Shown here: positions 1 through 7,915 of the stretch, piece after piece | How positions within the stretch are numbered: position 1 is the stretch's first letter | Layout: each line of letters starts with the position of its first letter | NCBI GenBank assembly: GCA_004151065.3 | Contig: NWUY0300042772.1 | Location: 31,961 to 45,975 of the forward strand | Length of the DNA: 14,015 nt | Reading direction: 5' to 3' | DNA from: Larix sibirica | Taxonomy: Eukaryota; Streptophyta; Pinopsida; Pinales; Pinaceae | Translations under genes and position numbers: made by a program | The notes under the pieces: generated by a model | What the model was told of the DNA's origin: nothing | Databases searched by the model: none | Seen by the model: only the letters and a program-made list of their open reading frames with translations

Positions 1-10
1 ATAGGGGGTA

Positions 11-170
11 ATGTGCCAACATTTAGGGCTATTATGGACACTTCATATGACATTAGGGACATTTGGAGGTCAATTAGGGACATTTGGATGCCATCGTGGA
101 TGCTCAAATTCCATTAGGGTCCTCAGGGTTCCATTAGGGTCACTAAAGTGCCAATTTGTGCTATAACACT
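11..170. repeat. degenerate 20-bp tandem array
   Basis: Blocks starting at 51, 71, 91, 111, 131 and 151 align with a 20-base period. Most begin CCATTAGGG or a variant of it (51 CATTAGGGACATTTGG, 71 CAATTAGGGACATTTGG, 111 CCATTAGGGTCCTC, 131 CCATTAGGGTCAC). The blocks at 91 and 151 keep only the CCA start. A related ATTTAGGG lies at 21. This is seen directly. It could be a minisatellite or the subterminal repeat of a DNA transposon; the sequence alone does not decide. The left edge may lie outside the window. Confidence 0.6.
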
Positions 171-852
171 AGGGTGCATTTTTCATGGAAAGTGACGATC
201 ATAGTAGAACAATTTCCTTGGGAAATAGAGTCTATCTCAATGTAGATTCTTTTTTTAATTGAATACCTTTGAAGAAGGAAAATTGATGTGATATTTAACG
301 ATGATGAGCCTTCTTGCACACTCTCTTAGTATGATAGTGCTTCAAGTCATGCCAGTATAGCTTGTGAATCATTGTGGATGTCCTTAAGATCCACATGGAA
401 CTATAACACTTGCAACAACTTCTAAAATTTATATTGAGGCTTGGATTTGAACCTCGATAATGTTTAATAGAATCATACAACGAGCCAAAGAATTGGTCAT
501 TAGTAATACATTTTGGCATAAGCCAACCTACTTTATATGGTTGTTGTCTAATAATAAGATATCTTGGTTTTGTAAATGAGTGAATCTTAATGCTTGTGCC
601 CAAAATATTATAAACTAGAACAAATTAAACACTCTCACTCAGAGGTGCTTGAGAGGATTAGGAGACATTTGCATCATATTGGTTTCATTTCTCCACATCA
701 TAAATCTTCATTACATTGGATGGATTATTAATGACATTAATTTTTATTTTCTTATTTTTGATATAGTTCTCTTTTATACATTATTCACTTGGTTGATATA
801 TGATGTAGGAGCATCCCAGGGTATCTATTGAGGGTCACATTGTTAATAGTAC
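171..852. other. unassigned AT-rich stretch
   Basis: No gene can be supported here. A minus-strand open frame at 603-295 (102 residues, rich in Tyr, Lys, Cys and His) resembles no family I know and is not in a clear exon context. A plus-strand 60-residue frame at 649-831 is hydrophobic and looks like chance in AT-rich DNA. The stretch lies downstream, in the minus direction, of the last exon-like block of the broken gene at 853-2980 and could hold its 3' end. Confidence 0.4.
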
Positions 853-928
853 CTAGTGAAATAGACATGATGGTAGGGACAACGTATGGTTCATCACCAC
901 CAACGTCCTTGAAAATGGGTGTTTCATC
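853..928 (-). pseudogene. exon-like block 8
   Basis: Seventy-six bases between a TTTTTAG acceptor (930-929) and a GTACTATT donor (852-845) read DETPIFKDVGGDEPYVVPTI, then MSISL, without a stop. It is acidic and collinear with the upstream blocks. It is the last block I can see on this strand; a terminal exon was not found. Confidence 0.35.
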
Positions 929-1035
929 CTAAAAACATATTCATGGGCTTGCAATAACACTTATTGTTATCTTATATTACATAAACCATAAACACATTTA
1001 TAATTAACCACTCAAACTATATTTAACTTATTTAC

Positions 1036-1153
1036 CTCCTCACTGAGAGTAAAAGTATCATGGCCCTTGCATTATTTCAACCAAGGCTTTATATCCTCCT
1101 GTCAAGGCAACTTTTAGATCCTCGTCAGTGGGCATGACACCATAGTTAGTTGA
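1036..1153 (-). pseudogene. exon-like block 7
   Basis: The block runs from a GTAG acceptor (1155-1154) to a GTAAAT donor (1035-1030). It encodes NYGVMPTDEDLKVALTGGYK, then ALVEIMQG, in one open frame up to a TGA near its end. In plant transposase relatives a 'PT..EL' segment lies after the Gly-rich motif, which is the position of MPTDEDLK here; that is inference. No function can be assigned. Confidence 0.35.
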
Positions 1154-1250
1154 CTACATATCATAACATAATGCAATTCAATAACGAAATATTTCAAAAT
1201 ATAATTGAACGAATCAATAATGGAAGGTTTTAAATTTTATAAGTACTTAC

Positions 1251-1711
1251 ATGTCAACCTTTTATTTTAGCATGGCCTCCCAGGCCAAGTTTGTGCTACC
1301 CAACCTTTTCCAATGTAGACTTCGTGGCCTTCGAAGTGTCTTTGAGAGTACAAAAACCTTGAAGTGCATGTCAATGTGATTTACTCAATTATTTAAAATG
1401 TGCAGTTATAAGTTCAATGTGTGCAACATTCCCTCTTTTTTCATCTTCTTCTCCTTAGCATCCTCCACTAGTGCAGTCCACTCATTTATGGGAATCAATG
1501 GATGATGCTTATAATTAGGGTATAGTGTGATATTAGTTCAATAGTTTTCCTACACTAATTTCAAATACTTCCCTACCATAGGATCAACCATCTTTTGGTT
1601 GAATACTTGACCAAAAATTTGCATCATGTATTTCATCAACTCTTTTTTCAAACTCCATCTTTGGTATTTATAGCCGGTTCTTATTGTTGGTGCGAAAAGA
1701 ACAAAAGCATT
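1251..1711 (-). pseudogene. exon-like blocks 5-6, transposase-like core
   Basis: After an AG acceptor (1713-1712) the frame reads NAFVLFAPTIRTGYKYQRWS. It continues through MQIFGQVFNQKMVDPMVGKY, two stops, then HHPLIPINEWTALVEDAKEK, and stops at 1408-1406. In a different frame from about 1370, KDTSKATKSTLEKVG, a stop, HKLGLGGHAKIKG follow, ending at the GTAAGT donor after 1251. In plant Ptta/En/Spm proteins a Trp-containing 'eW..Lv' segment followed by Lys/Asn-rich residues and an H-x-x-G-x-G-G/S motif is typical, so the order fits. I infer the family from this pattern only. Confidence 0.4.
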
Positions 1712-1842
1712 CTCATACAACAATCAATAAAATTTGTTATTACCTTCCATTCCAATGATATATTATGATTAGACTTATAAGATGAACATAAAAATATTCA
1801 TCATTATATAAAATGAAAATAAGATAATGGATTAGTAATTAC

Positions 1843-2051
1843 CATGAACTTTTAATCCCTTCAGCAAAACCGATTCTTCATTCATGTGTAAATTAATAGG
1901 TAATTAGCCAATACTCCTAAAATTTATGCCTAACACTGGACTCATATCAACATTTGATGCACAGTGATCAGAAGGACCAAGAGTAGAGGTTGGAACAGTG
2001 CTAGGATTCGTACTAGATGGGGCACCAACAATAGGCCCAGGAGTAGGGTCA
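1843..2051 (-). pseudogene. exon-like block 4, Pro/Ser/Thr-rich linker
   Basis: It starts after a CTAG acceptor (2053-2052) and ends at a GTAATT donor (1842-1837). The frame gives DPTPGPIVGAPSSTNPSTVP and further Pro/Ser/Thr-rich residues, a typical disordered linker. One TAA stop follows FRSIG, and then the frame reads on to the donor. The linker separates the N-terminal blocks from the transposase-like blocks. Confidence 0.45.
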
Positions 2052-2224
2052 CTAGCAACACAACACACTAGTAGCAAATGCAAGTGTGATACTCTCTATG
2101 TTGGGGGCATTCGATCTCAAGAATGTTTATAAACAACACAACTTTATGTCATCTACTTTAATTCATCAAAAATAATATGTTGATTGCATTAAAGAAATTG
2201 ATTGAATCAAATTTGAAATTTTCA

Positions 2225-2389
2225 TAAGTTGTATTGATTGATTTTTTCAATCAAGTATCTTTGTATTTCCATGCTTGCTTCAGATGTATCAGCCATCAAA
2301 CTTTTAAGTTCTTTTTCCCAACCAACATTTTTTATAATTGAACTCAAAGGGTTTGCAATATCATAATAGTCACCACTGTGATGACCATG
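2225..2389 (-). pseudogene. exon-like block 3, helical segment
   Basis: An AG acceptor lies at 2391-2390 and the frame then reads HGHHSGDYYDIANPLSS. A charged, probably helical segment (EKELKSLMADTSEASMEIQR) follows, ending at TGA 2224-2222. Fifty-five codons without a stop, with balanced composition, support real coding ancestry. A 39-base piece at about 2524-2486 (TQVDCENHIDAGQ, after a TAG acceptor) may be the preceding mini-exon. Confidence 0.4.
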
Positions 2390-2639
2390 CTAGGCGATGT
2401 GGAAGCTTACAAATAACCAAAACTTAAGATGGATTAGAACATCAAAAAACACTGATCAAACTATAAATGGTATATCATATTACTTGCCCTGCATCAATAT
2501 GATTCTCACAATCAACTTGTGTCTACAACATGGTATGTTAATTAGAAAAAATATGCATAAATAAGATAAAACTAATGATAATGACAACTTAAGCACACTA
2601 TTCAATAAATAATGACAGTAAATTGTAAAACATAATTAT

Positions 2640-2715
2640 CTCGTTCCTTAATTTCGTCCATGGCGAACACTTGCGCAGATAACTTGATTAAAAGTGAAGA
2701 CATTGGTGCAAGCAT
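2640..2715 (-). pseudogene. exon-like block 2, short open frame
   Basis: From Met at 2715 the minus frame reads MLAPMSSLLIKLSAQVFAMD, then EIKERDNY, with no stop over the block. Its composition looks like coding sequence in otherwise AT-rich DNA and it is collinear with the blocks around it. No splice site is certain at its 5' side. Function unknown. Confidence 0.25.
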
Positions 2716-2741
2716 TTAAAAAATAATTAAATACTTTTTCA

Positions 2742-2980
2742 AAGAGTACCTAAACATTCATATTTAACGCGCATTCTTGCACAAAACAAGTAAAATGTGT
2801 ACTTTATTATTTCATCCAAAGTAGTGCCTTTATTACATTCCTAATCTTCGTCATTAAAACATATGCATTCATGTCCCCCACAGGTTCACCCTAGTGGTTA
2901 ATCATATTCCAGATCATCTAGCACAAGATTCAAGAGTGTGTCTTCAGAATCCTTTATATTAGTGGATGAGTAACCCATTT
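2742..2980 (-). pseudogene. exon-like block 1, acidic then Cys-rich
   Basis: After an AG acceptor (TTAG at 2984-2981) the frame begins Met-Gly-Tyr-Ser-Ser at 2978. It runs about 79 codons with three internal stops, ending before TGA at 2741-2739. The visible sequence has an acidic stretch (DSEDTLLNLVLDDLEYD), then a Cys/His cluster (CGGHECICF), then a basic end (FCARMRVKYEC). The Cys/His cluster is suggestive of metal binding but matches no finger spacing I can name. I do not recognise the family. Confidence 0.35.
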
Positions 2981-3342
2981 CTAATTTGGGATGATTGATC
3001 AAGCTGAAATGAGGTTGTTAGTACTCGAGATGTTCCTGGTTGCTTAGGAACTATGCAAAGGCATATCCGACCCGCTTTAGGCCTCAATCTGGTTCTTGGG
3101 CCAAAGGGGGAAACCCTCAATGAGTTGATTGCTCGTTGTCACAACTACAGGAGCTCAGAACATTAAGAATAAATGCCATATTTAGGGTGGTAGAGAACTG
3201 GGTAAAGGGTTGAGGATAGAAATGACAAGAGACTAGATTTCAAAACAGTAAATCCCTTAGACCAAAGGCCTTTGTATTAGGCGTTGGAGTCTCAAATAGC
3301 ATATCACAATAGATTATGATGGAAGGTGGACGAAAATAAGAA
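2981..3342. other. unassigned stretch before repeat copy A
   Basis: No gene can be supported. On the plus strand a short frame near 3033-3115 reads NYAKAYPTRFRPQSGSWAKG and soon meets stops. It looks slightly coding-like, but I do not recognise it. A purine run AAAGGGGGAAA lies at 3103-3113; it could be read as a polypurine tract, but no LTR-like TG start with a partner copy follows it. Confidence 0.3.
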
Positions 3343-3533
3343 GAACAATAAATCTTAAGAACAACAAGGAGTAAGGCAGTTGTGTTGGTCTAATACGAGG
3401 AAAAATGGTTTTGTTGGGAATTAATAAATGAATCCAATAAAAGAAATCCAAGATCAAGTGCATGATTTGAGCACCAAACAACGAATTTGGTAACAAACAA
3501 TTAACATAGGGGTAACTTGCAGGTATATAAACA

Positions 3534-3541
3534 TGTGTGTT
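3534..3541 (+). promoter_or_regulatory. TATA-like box in repeat copy A
   Basis: TATATAAA sits in a context (TATATAAACATGTGTGT) that is the same in copy B at 5682-5689. Its survival in both copies, at a similar distance from the left end (191 and 181 bases), fits an LTR U3 promoter or a transposon promoter. Transcription is not shown, and AT-rich DNA yields such motifs by chance. Confidence 0.3.
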
Positions 3542-3810
3542 GAAAAAGACTCAAAATCCTTTAATCTGCATGCTTTGATTCATAAGAACACTCCATACAA
3601 AATAGAGAATTTAAGCAACAATTGAACCTCAACTGTAATTTATTGATCTTCAATATATTAAAGTCTAATCTACAAATTACAATATAACTGATAAGAATAG
3701 GGTTGAAAAAGTAAGAAATCTCAATACAGAAAAATGTATGAAAGATAGGGATCTACTAGGAATGAGGGGTGAATCCATGGGGTTCACTTGACTAAGAGAT
3801 TTACAAAAAT

Positions 3811-4351
3811 ATGGCCTCTTGGGCTTATAACCAAAAACACAACTCTCTGCTACCAAAAAAAATATTCCTTTGAATCTAAGATCTATTAACTTTATATTAT
3901 TCGACTATTGAATCCATGCCTTGAATTTAGGAACATCTTCTAAACTCAACATATTGAAATCTAAGGAACTGGTATTTTAATTGAGGCATTCAATAAATAT
4001 TTATATTTTACTTACTAATTCTTCCAGGTATGTGGTTTATCTTTTAAGGCATTCTGTAATCTCAATATTGGCATATATTTCTGAGGCAAAATAACCAATG
4101 CGTGGTAGTGTTACATGCATTGCATCAATTATTTTATCCTCAAATATTTATGCCATACATTTCCCAGTCCCTCCAGGTGTCTTATAGTCAAAAAATTTCA
4201 TTCAGGATTTAAGATTATCTAGATCATTGTGTTAAAGTTGCATATCAATGGGAGTAAAAAAACTTCTATCGTATTGAGCTAGTTGTATACCAAGCAATCA
4301 TTGTATGTTACTTGATTGATCTGAGGAGTAAATTGAGAGATATGATTCATC
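3811..4351. repeat. 541-bp segment present only in copy A
   Basis: The alignment of A and B breaks after AAAATATGGC. In A, ATGGC occurs at 3811-3815 and again at 4352-4356, where similarity to B (GCATGT...ATGCTAATCAA) resumes. B has a single ATGGC at 6004-6008. A microhomology deletion in B is the simplest reading; an insertion in A is possible. The segment itself shows no recognisable gene. Confidence 0.65.
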
Positions 4352-4838
4352 ATGGCATGCATGTGCTATGCTAATCAACGGTTTGGAAATTATACTAATT
4401 CAAGTTCCTATATGCATGGCAAAAATACTTTTCAACAAGGTGTAGATTAATCTTTTAATAATTGTGTAATTTTTTCTGAGTTTACATGCAGGAAAAGTGA
4501 TCTAGCTTCTACATATAATCTTTAACTCATGTCACAACAGCCATCATCAACAATGATCACCTTCATTGCATCTTCACTTGCTTTGGTAGTGAGATCACCC
4601 TTTTTAGAGTAATAATATCATTTTTAAATGATATTTTTTTCATGTGACTATACCTTGAGGAGTCATACTGTTGAGTTGGCTCCGTGCTGGTGTAAGTGCT
4701 ATGTGTTATCTTCATATTCCTCTACTTGAAATCCACCTATCATTTATCAACTATTTTTATCTTGTGGCATTTGTCAACCAATAATGGTTTTTTTCACTTG
4801 CCTTGGGAGGTTTCTCCAAATCTCCTTAACGAGACTGA

Positions 4839-5135
4839 ATAATCCATGTATTGTGCCTCAAAAAAGTGTTGGGACAGTGTCAAGCCGCCCAAACGACGCT
4901 TCCAATCTTAGATGAGGAAGGGAAACTCATTTTGGAACCAGAAGCTATCATCTCCATCAGGGAAAGAAGACTACGTTCTCGAGTAATTAAAGAATATCTC
5001 ATTAAATAGAAAAATCTTCCAAAAGAAGACGCTTCATGGGAAACATAGAAGTTTATTCAGCAGCATCCGTCATTACCCTACTTTGAGGACAAAACATCTT
5101 AAAAGGAGAGGGCAATGTTATATAAAAACAAGTAA
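4839..5135 (+). pseudogene. Ty3/gypsy chromovirus pol 3' end (integrase tail and chromodomain)
   Basis: In one frame the translation runs IIHVLCLKKVLGQ, then LPILDEEGKLILEPEAI, RERRLRSRVIKEYLI, KNLPKEDASWE, and ends FIQQHPSLPYFEDKTS. The HVSCLKK-like segment marks the C-terminal part of chromovirus integrase. The RxLRSRxIKEYLIKWK...W-E stretch is the integrase-fused chromodomain, thought to steer integration to marked chromatin. The expected Trp at 5007-5009 is TAG; a second TAG (5046-5048) and a TAA (5100-5102) follow, so it is dead. A frame break near 4836 cuts the start. Upstream pol (protease, RT, RNase H, integrase core) is absent and replaced by repeat copy A. Confidence 0.85.
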
Positions 5136-5214
5136 AGTAAATAATAATAAATATATAAATATATATATTTGTGTGTGTTGTGTGTGTGTGTGCATTGTGT
5201 GTGTGTGTGTGTGT

Positions 5215-5247
<33 letters not shown>

Positions 5248-5500
5248 ATGTATGTATGTATGTATATTTATATTAATATAATTACATAAATAAAACATAA
5301 TAACATACAATTATAACTTAAAAAACTTAATTAAAGTATATGAAGAGTCATGGCTTTTGTGAACAACCAAACCAATTCAATTTGGCTCCAATATTTATGT
5401 GGGCCCTTTTATTGTAAGAAGACATTAGAAATTTTTATAAATAATTCCATTACTTCATTTGTATTTTTTTTTTCTGTCCAAACGTGGTTTGCGTTTCAAT
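5136..5500. other. AT-rich spacer after the pol remnant
   Basis: Apart from the microsatellite at 5169-5266 this holds only AT-rich DNA (TAAATATATAAATATATAT just before it). Just before repeat copy B there is a T-run at 5464-5473. For an LTR element a polypurine tract would be expected immediately left of 5500; it is not visible. Frames of 85 and 68 residues across the microsatellite are low-complexity artefacts. Confidence 0.5.
5169..5266. repeat. compound microsatellite (GT)n-(TATG)n
   Basis: Interrupted GT repeats run from about 5169 to 5231, broken by TTG and CATTG units. They pass directly into about nine TATG units up to 5266. It lies 3' of the chromodomain remnant. Such compound tracts usually arise by slippage after a GT to GTAT change; no function is implied. 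Confidence 0.95.
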
Positions 5501-5681
5501 GAACAATAAATCTTAGGAACAACAAGGAGCAAAGCAGTCTTTGTTAGTCTAACACAAGGAAAAATGGTTTTGCTTGGAATTAATAAATGAATCCAACAAA
5601 AGAAAACCAATATCAAGTGCATGATATGGGAACAAACAATGAGTTCAATAACAAACACTTAATATATGAGTAACTTGCAAG

Positions 5682-5689
5682 TATATAAA
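5682..5689 (+). promoter_or_regulatory. TATA-like box in repeat copy B
   Basis: TATATAAA followed by CATGTGTGT is the counterpart of the box at 3534 in copy A. Conservation in two diverged copies is the only argument for function. Confidence 0.3.
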
Positions 5690-5733
5690 CATGTGTGTAT
5701 TAAAGAGACAAAAAAGAGGGTTGGCAGAGACTC

Positions 5734-5795
5734 AAAATCGTGATTCATAGGAACACTCCATGCAAAAATCGTGATTCATAGGAACACTCCATGCA
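5734..5795. repeat. perfect 31-bp tandem duplication in copy B
   Basis: The unit AAAATCGTGATTCATAGGAA... (31 bases) occurs at 5734-5764 and again at 5765-5795 with no mismatch. Copy A has one diverged counterpart near 3580-3600. The duplication is therefore younger than the split of the two copies. Confidence 0.9.
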
Positions 5796-6467
5796 AAATA
5801 GAGAATTTAAACAACAATTGAACCTCAATTGTTATTTATCGATCTTCAATATGTTAAAGTCTAATATACAAATTACAATATAGCTAAAAATAATAGGGAT
5901 GAAAGAGTAGGAAACCTTAATGCGAAAAAATGTATGAAGGAAAGGACTCTAATGAATGAGGGGTGAATCCATGGGGTTCCCTCAACTGAGAATTTTACAA
6001 AAATATGGCCTGCATGTTATATGCTAATCAATATTTTGGCAATTATACTAACTCATGATCCTATCCACGTGTCGAAATACTTTTGAACAAGGAGCATATT
6101 AATCTTTTATTAACTCTAGTGTACTTATTTTGAGTTTACATGCACGGAAGTTGGTCTAGTTTTTGCATGTAATCTTTAACTCATGTTGTGGAAGCCCCCA
6201 TCAATAGTGGTCACCTTCACCACGTCTTCACTTGCTTTATCGATCACCCTTTTTAGAGTCATAATATCATTTTTAAACAATAATTTTTTACCTGGCCATA
6301 TCCTAAGGCGTCATATTGTTGAGTTGGATATGTACTGGTGCATGACTACTACGAGTTATCTTCAACTTCTTCTACCTAAAATCCGCCTATCATATATCAT
6401 CTATTGTTATCTCGTGGCATTTGTCAACCAATAGTGTTTTTTGGCACTTGCCGTGGGAGGTTTCTCC

Positions 6468-7068
6468 TCACTTGTTTAGCACCTAAGCACTATCTCTTAA
6501 CTAAATACCTTTGTCTTGAAAACCTGTGTGCTAGTATGAGATCCCTCAAAATATATGTGTTCTAACATAGGCCATGGGGCATCTACAGTTCACTTAGCCA
6601 CACACATTTATTTTCAAAGCTTTATCTCTCAATTGAGTAGAAAAGTAGGTGTCAAGGAGGTTGATAAGAATTTTATCGGTGCACTTGACAGATTTGACAA
6701 TGATGAATGTATTACTGCATGGGGCACTCAAGATCATTCCTACATTCATATTTTTTTTCTATGCCCATTGGCCATGGTTGATGATAATGGTGAGAAGATT
6801 CATTAAAAAAACATAAGCACCATAAGGATGGCAATCTGCATAAAAGGATTCTAGTGGTAATTCATTCATGATGGCTTGGCAATTTTTTTCTTTTCTTCTA
6901 ATATGCAAGTACAAAATCTTTGAGAATATTGCTCAATACACAACATAGCATTTCCAATTTGCAACATATAGAATGAGGGTATGTTATGCCAAAAGAATAT
7001 GCATGAGGTAAAACTATTGCAAATTATTAGATTCAAACACAATGTACATAAGTTGTAAAACACAAGAA
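6468..7068. other. unassigned stretch between repeat B and SET remnant
   Basis: No gene can be supported. A plus-strand frame at 6555-6806 (83 residues, containing GVKEVDKNFIGALDRFDNDE) has a fairly protein-like composition but matches no family I know and has no start or splice context. Minus-strand frames at 6866-7063 are Cys/Phe-rich and probably chance. If the minus-strand SET gene had more exons, they could lie here. Confidence 0.3.
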
Positions 7069-7815
7069 CTTATTTCCTTAATTATATTCAAATTGTAATC
7101 GATCAACAACTCATTCCCATAGCTATAGATTTTATTGCACAAATCATAATTATTTCCATAATTCCCCTCAAACATGCAATTCGGTAGCTTGTTCATTCTT
7201 TCGGGATGTGAACTATTTGTAAACCCCACAACATTTCCAAAATCTTGGGGCCTTCCATCAATACATATAGATTCTCCTTTATTTATTTATTTCTTTCATT
7301 TTGTAATAATTTACACAAATGTCATATCTATGCATACTCGATAGATATCAGGTTAGCCATAACCAATGTTTAGAATTGTATGTTGGGCCAACATAGTCCA
7401 TCAGTTCAACTTCATGGTTGTATGGAACATTTACACCATCCATTGAAAATATCGCTTGCCCATGTAAACTAGATGGAGCAATTTGATTTGTTCTCCCATT
7501 GATACAAAAATGAGTGTCCAAATCATGAAGTGGGTTTGGTTCCTAATTCTTCGCATAATGCATGTATCTTAATGAAAAATCCTTTTCTCCATCAATATCC
7601 TTTTCATAAGAGCATGTCCCTCTTTCAACAAGAAGCAAATCCATATGTTTTTAAAATTTACTTATGACATTACCACCTCTAGTGGTTTGACTTAACGTCT
7701 GAATTGATGTTTCCCCTTCCCCATTTTGTTCAAAACTACCATCACTATCTAAATTGATATATGATAGATATGTATTTGGTTGTTCATGCCCATCATATGA
7801 TTTGTAACAATCATA
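7069..7815 (-). pseudogene. SET-domain (histone-lysine methyltransferase-like) remnant
   Basis: SET proteins transfer methyl groups from S-adenosylmethionine to lysines. On the minus strand an AG acceptor preceded by a pyrimidine-rich tract (TTTCTTCCATTAG) opens the frame at 7815. After an acidic linker the order is that of a SET domain: GVNVPYNHEVELMDYVGP, then SSMHRYDICVNYYKM, ESICIDGRPQDFGNVVGFTN, LPNCMFEG and YGNELLIDYNL. GN-x-x-GF-x-N-S...PNC stands for the canonical GN-x-aRF-x-NHSC..PNC, and G-x-ELL-x-DY for GEEL-x-DY. Stops follow SKF, AKN and WLT, and an AAATAAATAAATAA expansion near 7280 breaks the frame, so it is not functional. The NHSC motif is changed to NSSH. The domain call is by motif order; a search is needed to name the subfamily. 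No neighbour clarifies its origin, but it sits among transposons. Confidence 0.55.
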
Positions 7816-7904
7816 CTAATGGAAGAAATATAAAATTTTAATGACTCATAAGGTAGTTACGAAATTTTTATGTACCATCTATACCATTATCTAAGCCCAT
7901 ACAT

Positions 7905-7915
7905 AAATAGAAATA
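7905..7915 (+). repeat. candidate left target-site duplication of the LINE
   Basis: AAATAGAAATA occurs here and again at 13538-13548, directly at the A-run that ends the LINE. Eleven matching bases starting with A's is the expected form for an L1 insertion. The region is AT-rich, so chance is not excluded; the LINE's left end is therefore uncertain. Confidence 0.35.

Larger units (their letters stand above)
853..2980 (-). pseudogene. broken multi-exon transposase-like gene
   Basis: Read on the minus strand, this stretch contains at least eight short coding-like blocks in order: 2980-2742, 2715-2640, 2389-2225, 2051-1843, 1711-1409, about 1370-1251, 1153-1036 and 928-853. Many are bounded by AG acceptors and GT donors, including a GTAAGT donor just after 1251. 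The fifth and sixth blocks hold a segment with NEWTALVEDAKEK and, further on, LEKVG, a stop, then HKLGLGGHAKIKG. That arrangement recalls the plant Ptta/En/Spm (Transposase_24-like) family. A Pro/Ser/Thr-rich linker (block four) precedes it. At least six in-frame stops show it is not functional as it stands. The family call is by eye; the alternative is an unrecognised plant gene remnant. Confidence 0.4.
3343..4817. repeat. dispersed repeat, copy A (long form)
   Basis: This is the longer of two diverged copies. It shares GAACAATAAATCTT at its left end and GGGAGGTTTCTCC at its right end with copy B at 5501-6467. Over the first ~125 bases roughly nine in ten positions match by eye. It holds 541 bases (about 3811-4351) that copy B lacks. 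A TATATAAA box lies 191 bases from the left end. The right edge abuts a Ty3/gypsy pol remnant within about 20 bases. It may be an LTR, but the ends are not a clear TG...CA and no primer-binding site follows. Confidence 0.75.
5501..6467. repeat. dispersed repeat, copy B (short form)
   Basis: This copy is collinear with copy A (3343-4817) from GAACAATAAATC to GGTTTCTCC, lacks the 541-bp segment, and has a private 31-bp tandem duplication. It is preceded by T at 5500, so its left end could read TGAAC..., like an LTR; copy A has AGAAC. A CACGTG (G-box core) at 6066-6071 is not in copy A. No significant open frame is seen; 83-residue and 67-residue frames are not conserved in A. Confidence 0.75.

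Noticed and set aside
21-58. Telomere-like TTTAGGG / ATTAGGG units as an interstitial telomere
   Set aside because: Only one TTTAGGG is present; the true period is 20 bases, not 7.
295-603. 102-residue minus-strand frame
   Set aside because: Unrecognised, rich in residues encoded by AT-rich codons, and not collinear with clear splice sites.
3103-3113. AAAGGGGGAAA as a polypurine tract
   Set aside because: No LTR start or matching second copy follows it.
5053-5310. Open frames of 85 (minus) and 68 (plus) residues across the GT/TATG tract
   Set aside because: They are translations of a microsatellite (His-Thr and Cys-Val runs) and have no coding support.
6555-6806. 83-residue plus-strand frame with a protein-like composition
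   Set aside because: No family motif, splice context or conservation could be seen; kept only as a remark.
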